Assembly (NCBI RefSeq): GCF_001730285.1 | Contig: NZ_MIJZ01000014.1 | Coordinates: 248,001 to 312,000 of the forward strand | DNA length: 64,000 nucleotides | Reading direction: 5' to 3' | DNA from: Enterococcus ureasiticus | Lineage (GTDB): Bacteria; Bacillota; Bacilli; Lactobacillales; Enterococcaceae | Part shown: positions 55,656-62,790 of the stretch, piece by piece | Numbering within the stretch: position 1 is the stretch's first letter | Layout: each line of letters begins with the position of its first letter | Translations under genes and position numbers: made by a program | The notes under the pieces: generated by a model | The model's database searches: none | Seen by the model: only the letters and a program-made list of their open reading frames with translations | What the model was told of the DNA's origin: nothing

Positions 55656-56555
55656 TTACTTACCACTTGCTTTTACTGCACTCCCCACAAACCCTTTGTG
55701 TTTTTGCAATAATTGTTCTGCAACATCCTTACTTTCACCAGAAAGGATCCGAACAATTGCTAGTTTAGGATTTTGATTTGAATCCTCTAGGTAAAATGCA
55801 GCCTCTTCCATCGAACAATCTGTCGCATCAACAATAATTCTTTTAGCACGTTCTACCAATTTTTCATTGGTTGGCTGAACATCCACCATCAAGTTTTGAT
55901 AGGCTTTCCCTTGGCGAATCAAACTTGCCGTTGAAATCATGTTCAGTACTAATTTTTGTGCCGTTCCAGCTTTCAAACGAGTGGAACCAGTCAAAACTTC
56001 TGGACCCACTTCTACCTCAATAACATAATCAGCATAATTAGAAATAATAGCATTTTTATTGCAAGAAAGCGCTCCAGTTTTTGCACCGATTTCTCGTGCA
56101 TATTCTAGTCCCCCAATAACGTAGGGTGTTCGCCCACTTGCAGCAATTCCCAAAACAAAATCTTCTTTCTTTAAATGACGGGCCTTCAAATCTTCTTTTG
56201 CCAGCGTCAATGAATCTTCAGCACCTTCAACTGCTATTGTCATCGCTTTCATTCCTCCAGCAATTAACCCTTGAACAGTTTCTGGCTTCGTGTTGAATGT
56301 TGGAATACATTCAGCCGCGTCAAGAACACCTAAACGACCACTTGTTCCAGCACCAATATAGAAAAGGCTTCCACCATTCTCCATACAAGTAACGACCGCT
56401 TCAATCAAGTCTGTAATTGAAGATGTTTCGTTTTGTACAGCGTCGGCTACTTTTTTGTCCTCTTCATTCATTGCTTCAACTATTTCTCTTACTGAAAAAC
56501 TATCTAAAGCTAAGGTAGCTTTATTTCTACTTTCTGTTGCTAAAGAATCAAGCAT
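55656..56555 (-). CDS. murQ: N-acetylmuramic acid 6-phosphate etherase
   Basis: MurQ removes the lactyl ether from MurNAc-6-phosphate, giving GlcNAc-6-phosphate. The SIS motif YIGAGTSGRLGVLDAAECIPTF and IAASGRTPYVIGGLEYA are intact, as is the C-terminal UBA-like region. Length (299) is normal. SD GGAGG precedes the ATG. It is the first gene of the operon, with promoter and operators at 56596-56709. Confidence 0.97.
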   Translation of the reverse strand: MLDSLATESRNKATLALDSFSVREIVEAMNEEDKKVADAVQNETSSITDLIEAVVTCMENGGSLFYIGAGTSGRLGVLDAAECIPTFNTKPETVQGLIAGGMKAMTIAVEGAEDSLTLAKEDLKARHLKKEDFVLGIAASGRTPYVIGGLEYAREIGAKTGALSCNKNAIISNYADYVIEVEVGPEVLTGSTRLKAGTAQKLVLNMISTASLIRQGKAYQNLMVDVQPTNEKLVERAKRIIVDATDCSMEEAAFYLEDSNQNPKLAIVRILSGESKDVAEQLLQKHKGFVGSAVKASGK

Positions 56556-56577
56556 TTATTTCCTCCTTCTTTTTTTA

Positions 56578-56624
56578 TTAAATCGGTTCCAATAGAATAT
56601 ACCTAATTCGAACGTAAATTTCAA
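56578..56624 (-). promoter_or_regulatory. murQ operon promoter with a cre-like site at the start
   Basis: Minus-strand TTGAAA (56619-56624) and TATATT (56596-56601) are 17 bp apart. TTGGAACCGATTTAA (56578-56592) fits the cre consensus WTGNAANCGNWNNCW with one mismatch and covers the likely start site, so CcpA could repress. Confidence 0.75.
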
Positions 56625-56640
56625 TAGTTTTTTATAAAAA

Positions 56641-56657
56641 ATGAAATAAAATTTCTT
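56641..56657. promoter_or_regulatory. Dyad operator 1 (candidate RpiR/MurR site)
   Basis: ATGAAATAAAATTTCTT is an inverted repeat with one mismatch and the same shape as the perfect dyad at 56693-56709. It lies above the murQ -35 box. Confidence 0.6.
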
Positions 56658-56692
56658 AAAAGAAACAAAAAAACTTAAAAATAAACATTATG

Positions 56693-56750
56693 TTGAAATT
56701 TTATTTCAAAAATGATATATTATCGGTGAACTATTTTGTTAGCGTTATCA
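56693..56750 (+). promoter_or_regulatory. GHL10 promoter with dyad operator 2 and a cre site
   Basis: TTGAAA (56693-56698) and TATATT (56716-56721) are 17 bp apart. The perfect dyad TTGAAATTTTATTTCAA (56693-56709) covers the -35 box. TGTTAGCGTTATCA (56737-56750) matches the CcpA cre consensus at 13 of 14 positions and lies just downstream of the start site, so it would act as a roadblock. Confidence 0.75.
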
Positions 56751-56776
56751 AAAAAATCGAAGGAGTGTCAATTCAT

Positions 56777-59044
56777 TTGAAAAAAAAACTATTCTCTTTA
56801 TTACTAGCTTGCATGATTATACTTTTACTACCAGCACATGCAAACGCGGAATCTGAAACTTTACACAAATTTGTCCGTAAAGCAGATAATTCTCTTGGCT
56901 ATGATTCCACAATTTCTGTTCCATTTTATAATGGTTCCAGTGAAATGGTGACCGTCCCAACAGAATACAAACAACCCAAAAGTCAATTTCAAAGTGCTTG
57001 GGTTGCAACAATCAGTAACTTGAATATGGCGAAACCAGCATCAGAAACTGAATTTAAGGAAAATTATTTAAAAACACTCAAAACATTTGAAGAATGGAAT
57101 ATGAATGCTATGATTTTTCAAGTTCGACCATTGTTAGATGCTTGGTATCCCTCTGAATTAAATCCATGGTCAGAATTTCTAAGTGGAACTCAAGGCAAAG
57201 ACCCAGGTTATGATCCTTTAGCTTGGATGGTGGATGTCACACATCAAGCTGGTATGGAATATCATGCGTGGTTTAATCCTTATCGTGTATCAAACACAAA
57301 ATATTCTGCCCAAAGTGTCTTAGATAAGACCAAACTTTCCAAAGAACAAATGCTAAACTTGTCGATTCCAGAACAAATCAAGGCTTTTTCTGATGCTGGA
57401 ATTTTAGACTCAACTAATTACGCTGTGAAACATCCTGAACATGTGTTAATGTTTGATGAAAAATTCTTTTTAAATCCAGGAATTCCTGAAGTTCAAGCGT
57501 ACGTTATTGCTTCTATGAAAGAAGTTGTAGAAAAGTATGATATTGATGCGATTCACTTTGATGACTATTTTTATCCTTATCGTCTATCTGATACCAACTA
57601 TTTTGGTATGAATAACGAAGATGAAGCGACGTTTAAAACGTATGGCTCTGGCTATACTGATATTGAAGAGTGGCGTCGAGATAACATTACTAATTTAGTT
57701 AGTGGGATAAAAACAATGCTCGGCACGCACAATAAAGAACATCAAAAAGCCGTTCAATTTGGAATCAGTCCTTTCGGTATTTGGGAACATAAGGCGATTG
57801 ATTCTCGTGGCTCTAATACACCATTAGGTTCTTCAAAATCTTATTCTAACAGTATTTTTGCTGATACTTATAAGTGGATGAAAGAGGGATTGATCGATTA
57901 TGTTACGCCTCAAATTTATTGGAGTTTTGATCAGGCAGCTGCGCCTTATGGTGAATTGACACGTTGGTGGGATAATGTAGCTGAAGGAACAAATACGCAT
58001 GTCTATATTGGTCATGCAAACTATAAACATGTGAGTAACGGCGGCTGGGATGCTTCTTGGCTAAATCCTGAAGAAGTTCCGAATCAAATGAAATTTAACC
58101 AACAATATTCAAACATCAAAGGAAGCACTTTATTTAGTTATAATGATATTCTTCCTTCTGATATCAATAGTCTAGATCCTACTTTAAAAGAACGACATCA
58201 AGCTAAAAATGACGCAATTGAATTGCTGAAGTCTGAGTATTTTAACACGCCAACTTTGATTCCAGAAAAACCATGGCTAAGTCAGCAACCAATTAATTCC
58301 CCGGTCTCATTAAGCCAGGTTTCTGAACATTCTGGTACAACTCTTTCTTGGCAAGATGCACAAGAAAATAGTACTCGTTATTTCATTTTGTACAAAGGAA
58401 ATGGTACAAAAAAAGAAATCATCGAGGACCCGAATAACATCGTCAAACGAATCTGGAAAGACCAGGAAAAAACAACTTTTTCATATACTGATTCGCAGAC
58501 CACAAGAAATAAATCTGCTGAAATGAAGTATGTTGTAACGGCTATTGATGCTGCTGGAGTCGAATCTGAAGCAACACAAGTAGAAGATGCTACTCCTGAA
58601 ACACAAGGTAAACCTGTTACTGTTATCTATCAAACAAATGACCAGCAGCCACTAAGTGAGAATGTTATACTCGAAGGCAAAATTGGAGAAGCCTATACAA
58701 CAGAAGAAAAAGAATTTGACGGGTTTAAATTAGTTGCTCGACCTGCAAATGTTACGGGGTCTTTTACGGATCAACCACAAACCGTGACATACATTTATGA
58801 ATCCAGCACGTCTACGACTACTAGCGAAAGCGAAACAAACACTTCTTCTTCCGACTCTTCACAAGACAGTTCATCAGAATCAAGTAGTACGACACAAGAG
58901 GCAAACTCGACTGATTCAACAGTCAAACCTGTTGGAAAAAGTAATCTCCCTTCAGCAGGAGAATTTGTTTCCTATACCATCAGTATACTCGGTGTCTTAC
59001 TTTTAGTTATGATTGGAAGATATGTATTTTTACGTTCTCGTTAA
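56777..59044 (+). CDS. Wall-anchored GHL10-family glycoside hydrolase with MucBP domain
   Basis: The TTG at 56777 follows GAAGGAGTG and starts a clear signal peptide (LLACMIILLLPAHANA); an ATG 29 codons upstream overlaps the promoter. The 755-residue product has a GHL10 (DUF187) barrel with FQVRPLLDAWYPSELNPWSEFLSG and IDAIHFDDYFYPY. A fibronectin-like segment, a MucBP-type domain (KPVTVIYQTNDQQPL), a Ser-rich stalk and the sorting signal LPSAG (residues 724-728) follow. E. coli DigH (YddW), a GHL10 enzyme, cleaves denuded peptidoglycan glycans. Divergence from the murQ operon supports the same role here. Confidence 0.88.
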   Translation: MKKKLFSLLLACMIILLLPAHANAESETLHKFVRKADNSLGYDSTISVPFYNGSSEMVTVPTEYKQPKSQFQSAWVATISNLNMAKPASETEFKENYLKTLKTFEEWNMNAMIFQVRPLLDAWYPSELNPWSEFLSGTQGKDPGYDPLAWMVDVTHQAGMEYHAWFNPYRVSNTKYSAQSVLDKTKLSKEQMLNLSIPEQIKAFSDAGILDSTNYAVKHPEHVLMFDEKFFLNPGIPEVQAYVIASMKEVVEKYDIDAIHFDDYFYPYRLSDTNYFGMNNEDEATFKTYGSGYTDIEEWRRDNITNLVSGIKTMLGTHNKEHQKAVQFGISPFGIWEHKAIDSRGSNTPLGSSKSYSNSIFADTYKWMKEGLIDYVTPQIYWSFDQAAAPYGELTRWWDNVAEGTNTHVYIGHANYKHVSNGGWDASWLNPEEVPNQMKFNQQYSNIKGSTLFSYNDILPSDINSLDPTLKERHQAKNDAIELLKSEYFNTPTLIPEKPWLSQQPINSPVSLSQVSEHSGTTLSWQDAQENSTRYFILYKGNGTKKEIIEDPNNIVKRIWKDQEKTTFSYTDSQTTRNKSAEMKYVVTAIDAAGVESEATQVEDATPETQGKPVTVIYQTNDQQPLSENVILEGKIGEAYTTEEKEFDGFKLVARPANVTGSFTDQPQTVTYIYESSTSTTTSESETNTSSSDSSQDSSSESSSTTQEANSTDSTVKPVGKSNLPSAGEFVSYTISILGVLLLVMIGRYVFLRSR

Positions 59045-59059
59045 TAAAGTATAAAAAAG

Positions 59060-59164
59060 AGAGTTCAGCTTGATGTATCTCACGTTTGGAGATTGATAAT
59101 CTAAAGCAGAGTAAACTCTTTTCGTATTGTAATAATTTCGATATACTTGATTATTTCCAATTGA
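59060..59164 (-). pseudogene. Remnant of an IS3-family transposase C-terminus
   Basis: On the minus strand, with two frame changes, this reads DLAQLEIIKYIE / NYYNTKRVYSALDYQSPN / EIHQAEL, the usual C-terminus of IS3-type integrase-core transposases (YIExYYNxxRxHSALxYxSPxxYE). Only about 35 codons remain, with one-base deletions after KYIE and after SPN. No inverted-repeat ends were found. Confidence 0.7.
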
Positions 59165-59213
59165 GCTAGATCAATTGATGCGGCATTCGCATCATTGATT
59201 AGCTCTTTTTTTT
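59163..59213 (+). terminator. Terminator downstream of the GHL10 gene
   Basis: GAGCTAGATCAATTGATGCG and its near-complement form a roughly 20-bp stem followed by TTTTTTTT on the plus strand. The IS remnant lies between the gene and this terminator. Confidence 0.8.
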
Positions 59214-59287
59214 GTAGTTTTATAAAAAGATTTTTCAAAGAAACATAGCTACTAACAAGTCATCCAATTTTATGTTACCGCTAAATA

Positions 59288-59611
59288 CTAACTATCTAAC
59301 TTTTTCCCCGTCTGTTCTTCATAGATCCGTTCCATATTTGGAAATCCTTGTACCAAAAATTCTTTAACTTCTATAACATTATCTATAATCATATTCAAAT
59401 CTGAATACAATCCTACAAAACTAGAAACTAGTTCTTCAGTATCTTTTGATTTCATAACGTTTAAGGTATTAATTGTACTTTGTAAATTGGACAGTTCCGT
59501 TTGCATCCCCTTAGTATTTTCTTTAAGTTCCAGAATTTCATTAGCATCAAAAATCTTACTTCCATATAATCTATTGACCTTCACTAGTAGCTCTATTATT
59601 TTTTTAATCAT
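59288..59611 (-). CDS. Coiled-coil protein of the LXG toxin locus, unknown function
   Basis: This 107-residue protein (MIKKIIELLVKVNRLYGSKIF...) is predicted helical and coiled coil, and has no recognised domain. The ATG at 59611 is 21 bases after the SD AAGGAG. A better placed ATG (MLTDD) about 10 bases upstream ends in a stop after five codons in the other frame. A one-base loss in the start region is therefore possible. Its position behind a decayed toxin suggests an orphan immunity protein. Confidence 0.55.
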   Translation of the reverse strand: MIKKIIELLVKVNRLYGSKIFDANEILELKENTKGMQTELSNLQSTINTLNVMKSKDTEELVSSFVGLYSDLNMIIDNVIEVKEFLVQGFPNMERIYEEQTGKKLDS

Positions 59612-59642
59612 CGGTTAGCATTATGGAATTCTCCTTCCTTGA

Positions 59643-59985
59643 CTAACAGCTACAACTCTTTTTTGCGTTCATTGATCCATCTAAGTAGAATTGATCACCT
59701 TTTCGAATATATTCTGAAACTTTTTTATCTACTTTATAGACAGATCATCAAAATTTTTCTTTGTTTTGGATACCTTACTTTTAATCGTAGAGCCAAATTC
59801 CGTTTCAAAGAAGTCTTTCATGCTCTCTATCTTAAGTACGTTCCTCTGATATTTTCCATCTTTCAAACTACCAAAAGCACTAAGGAATGTTTCAACACAT
59901 GACCAGAAATAGCAAGAACACTAGCATTTATCACTGGAATTGCAACGACAGATGTTCCACCTCGATTTACACCAGTTCCTTTCCC
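59643..59985 (-). pseudogene. Decayed C-terminal fragment of an LXG/YeeF-type toxin
   Basis: Three consecutive frames on the minus strand give toxin-like segments: GKGTGVNRGGTSVVAIPVINASVLAISGHV (hydrophobic region before the toxin), ETFLSAFGSLKDGKYQRN (linker), and VYKVDKKVSEYIRKGDQFYLDG, which resembles the C-terminal part of Bacillus YeeF-like LXG toxins. No start codon or LXG domain is attached. It is an orphan toxin module broken by frameshifts. Confidence 0.7.
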
Positions 59986-59995
59986 TCATTTCTAT

Positions 59996-60544
59996 TCATG
60001 ATTTTTTCAAATGAATATCTTCAATCATGTCACGGAAAGCTAAATCAAAGTACGTTACAACCGGACCAAATAAAGTAACATCCTCTGAGAAAACTAAATC
60101 GGAAACCTCTCTAAAATTATCCATTAAATATAATCTATCCAAATCTTTCAATGCTGAAAAAATAGCTTCTTCCAAATTTACTTGTGAGAAACAGAATCCA
60201 TCTTCCGCATCAACAAGAAACTTAGAATCCATTCGTTCAGGATCTCTATTAGGAATCTCAGCATAATGTATCAAAGAACAAATATTTTCTAATTTTGATA
60301 ATTCAAATTTTGTACTATACGTTACTGAAAAGTTTTCTTCAACATATTGGCTGAATTTAAAATACCATGTCATTGAAGGTTCATTTTCTGGTGAAAAAGG
60401 TTGAATTTCAATATTATTCTCTTTACAGAACTGCTTAATTTCTTTTGGGAGTTCAATTACTTTTCCACATTTTTCCTTATAGTCATTCAAATTTTTTTCT
60501 ATATAATATTTTTGTTTAATATTTTCTATCTTATTACTTAACAC
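59996..60544 (-). CDS. Putative immunity protein of the LXG toxin
   Basis: This 182-residue soluble protein starts at a GTG at 60544 that overlaps the toxin 3' end by 11 bp; GGGGGG lies upstream as a possible SD. The sequence is acidic and rich in aromatic residues (EPSMTWYFKFSQYVEENFSV). No known immunity family is recognised. Overlap with the toxin gene is the usual position for its neutralising partner. It is larger than colicin E3 immunity (about 85 residues), so it is probably a different fold. Confidence 0.75.
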   Translation of the reverse strand: MLSNKIENIKQKYYIEKNLNDYKEKCGKVIELPKEIKQFCKENNIEIQPFSPENEPSMTWYFKFSQYVEENFSVTYSTKFELSKLENICSLIHYAEIPNRDPERMDSKFLVDAEDGFCFSQVNLEEAIFSALKDLDRLYLMDNFREVSDLVFSEDVTLFGPVVTYFDLAFRDMIEDIHLKKS

Positions 60545-61859
60545 GAATATGATGCCCCCCTGATTTATCTGCCGGTTTCGTATGATCTAAATCTATATTT
60601 TCTTCTCCTTGATGTTTTCCACGTTTATTACACTTTTCAAAGCGTCCATGTTGTGTATCCAAGGAATGGTGCTCTCCATTTTCATCTGTATAAATTCTTC
60701 TACCAGGATTTAATTTTTCCAACTCTCTGTTTCTATTCCAACCATTTTCTTCTGCAATTTCATCAGCTTTTTCCCTAACTTTCGCAACTCGTTCGTTAGG
60801 AGATAAGTTAACTATTTCTTTTTCAAAATCATTGGCTTTCTTTTCTTCTTTTTGTTCACTCGCCTGCAAAGAAGGTGCATTCTTTATCTGATCTAAAATC
60901 CCTTTTCCAACGACAATCGTTGCTGCTGCGCCTGCAGTTACCTTTGCAGCATTAAGTAAATTTTCTAGAACAGGGCCACCCGGAATCGCTAAGGGCGCAA
61001 CATTACGAACAATTTTTGGTTGTGTTACCCTATATTGATCACTCTTCAAATAGTCTTTACACTGATTTAGTATACCGTACAATCTAGGTTCATCACCTGG
61101 ATAAATCCACTTCCCGTTTTTCTTAATATACCAAGATTTAGTTCTACCATTATCAATACAAACTATTTCATAGTCATCTAATTTTCCGATTTCTTTTTGC
61201 ATCTCTGCATTTCTAATCGTATCTAATTTTTTCTGTCGTTTACCCCATTCTTTACCAATTGATTTCGTCCATGCTAAATTCATCCTAGACACTTCAAACG
61301 TTCCAGAAGTCGGATTCCATGCCGCACCTTTTTCGACCTCCGCCAATCCTGCATCCAAATTAGCCAATTGTGCTTCAAAATCCGCAAATAAATTCGGTGA
61401 GCTTGCATTAAACTCGTATAATTTCTGTAGCTTTTCTTCATTCTTTTGAATCGAGCTTTGTACGCCCATATAGCGCTGTTCCATACGCTGGTTGGGTTCT
61501 TTTTCTTTATCCATCGTGCGTGCCATATTTTGCAGTAAGGCTTGTCCTTGAGCTATCTCTGCTTTTAATTGTTCTTCGATCACATCGCATGTATCTACAG
61601 ATGATTGAAACTCTTCTGGGAATTTACTATGGGCTTCAATTAAGGCCTCACATGCTAGTATAAACCCACTAGCCAAAGATGGATAGACTGCTGAAAAATA
61701 AAGTTTCGCTGAATCGTATGTTTTACTAGAAAGTGGCGCATTCATAAAGAGGTTCACACTATCTTTCAGCGTGCCGCAAAACTGGATATACTCATTTGCC
61801 ATCTGTTTGGCAGCAGCGCTTTGGGACTTTACTTCTCCTACATAAAAATCAATAGCCAT
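60534..61859 (-). CDS. LXG-domain T7SS polymorphic toxin with colicin E3-like 16S rRNase C-terminus
   Basis: This 441-residue protein has an N-terminal LXG-type helical domain (MAIDFYVGEVKSQSAAAKQM..., residues 1-200), a linker with IVRNVAPLAIPGGP and a C-terminal toxin. The last 60 residues read RRIYTDENGEHHSLDTQHGRFEKCNKRGKHQGE. They match the colicin E3 nuclease core RKIYEWDSQHGELE...GQHLG. D401, H404 and E408 occupy the spacing of the E3 catalytic Asp, His and Glu; R439 may correspond to its Arg. The start has GGAGGA upstream and overlaps the DUF3958-like gene by 11 bp. Confidence 0.85.
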   Translation of the reverse strand: MAIDFYVGEVKSQSAAAKQMANEYIQFCGTLKDSVNLFMNAPLSSKTYDSAKLYFSAVYPSLASGFILACEALIEAHSKFPEEFQSSVDTCDVIEEQLKAEIAQGQALLQNMARTMDKEKEPNQRMEQRYMGVQSSIQKNEEKLQKLYEFNASSPNLFADFEAQLANLDAGLAEVEKGAAWNPTSGTFEVSRMNLAWTKSIGKEWGKRQKKLDTIRNAEMQKEIGKLDDYEIVCIDNGRTKSWYIKKNGKWIYPGDEPRLYGILNQCKDYLKSDQYRVTQPKIVRNVAPLAIPGGPVLENLLNAAKVTAGAAATIVVGKGILDQIKNAPSLQASEQKEEKKANDFEKEIVNLSPNERVAKVREKADEIAEENGWNRNRELEKLNPGRRIYTDENGEHHSLDTQHGRFEKCNKRGKHQGEENIDLDHTKPADKSGGHHIRVK

Positions 61860-62226
61860 AGCGATCGTCCTCCAGTTTTTTCTTGGCAGAAAACAACTGT
61901 GTTCTCTCAGCGTATAATTCCTCTTCTTTATCTCTTAACTGTACTTCCTCACCTACTAGGCGTTCTGCTATGTCTTCTAAACGTTGGCGCTCATATTGAT
62001 GTAAACGATTGGCTTCGTCATCTAGATCCATGAAATGACTACTATATCGTGACCCTTGATTATTGCCTATCAAGTCCTGATAATAGCGCTGCTCCTGTTG
62101 ATGAATCGAAAAATAATCCGCTTCCAAATCTTCTAACTCTCGAATCTCACGGCATTTCTCCTCTTGATCAAGATTTACTTGTTGTAGCTGTTGATTGATT
62201 TCTAATTCTTTTTCTTCTATATTCAT
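61849..62226 (-). CDS. LXG-associated helical protein (DUF3958-like)
   Basis: This 125-residue Glu/Gln-rich helical protein (MNIEEKELEINQQLQQVNLDQEEK...) has the size and position of the second LXG-associated protein (DUF3958 or Lap2 type), which forms a complex with the LXG domain for secretion. It overlaps the previous gene by 4 bp and the toxin by 11 bp. Confidence 0.75.
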   Translation of the reverse strand: MNIEEKELEINQQLQQVNLDQEEKCREIRELEDLEADYFSIHQQEQRYYQDLIGNNQGSRYSSHFMDLDDEANRLHQYERQRLEDIAERLVGEEVQLRDKEEELYAERTQLFSAKKKLEDDRYGY

Positions 62227-62534
62227 CGACTGTTTCCTCCAAGAGACGGAGAAAATAGTGGCAACTCAAAACCTTTTTTGATTTTCTGATCGGTCAGGCT
62301 GAATTCTTTTGCCACTGAATGAATATTATTGCCATCACGAGCAATCGCATTTGAAATACGCTGTCCGAGGCTATGAATACTGGTTAAACTATTTTTTGCA
62401 TTATTATTTCCACTAACTGTTGTTCGCTCGGCTTTGCTCGTGACTCCATTTACAGAAGAAAATCCACTAGCGGCTTGGCTAAACTGTTCTGAAACGCTTG
62501 CTGCCACGGTTAGGCTACTTTTAATTTCTGACAT
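62223..62534 (-). CDS. LXG-associated WXG100-like protein (TIGR04197/DUF3130 family)
   Basis: This 103-residue protein (MSEIKSSLTVAASVSEQFSQAASGFSSV) matches the small T7SS partner family TIGR04197. It has no signal peptide. It is the first gene of the toxin operon, with SD AAAGGGG. It is expected to bind the LXG domain with the DUF3958-like protein and target the toxin to the secretion channel. The T7SS core genes are not in this window. Confidence 0.8.
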   Translation of the reverse strand: MSEIKSSLTVAASVSEQFSQAASGFSSVNGVTSKAERTTVSGNNNAKNSLTSIHSLGQRISNAIARDGNNIHSVAKEFSLTDQKIKKGFELPLFSPSLGGNSR

Positions 62535-62790
62535 TTAAAAACCCCTTTGCGCTCTATTTACCTTCTCAGATCTCAAAACTCCTTAACTTCCATTTTGCCA
62601 CATTTACACACCTTATAGTTATCAAATATTTCATTGTGACGTAAAAAAATTGCAAATTTGAAAATTAAAATGAAAGCATTTTTATGAATAGCAAAAAACA
62701 GACTTATTACTTGATCAAAGCAATAGGCCCGTTCCATATATATTCTATTTAGAAATTTTCAACTACTCATATGTTTCTTTAATTTCATGC

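Noticed and set aside
56690-56776. Upstream ATG for the GHL10 protein
   Set aside because: It lies inside the -35 region of the promoter; the TTG at 56777 has a good SD and leads directly into a signal peptide.
59639-60078. Plus-strand ORFs of 87 and 63 aa in the toxin remnant region
   Set aside because: They are complements of the decayed toxin segments and the immunity gene, with no SD.
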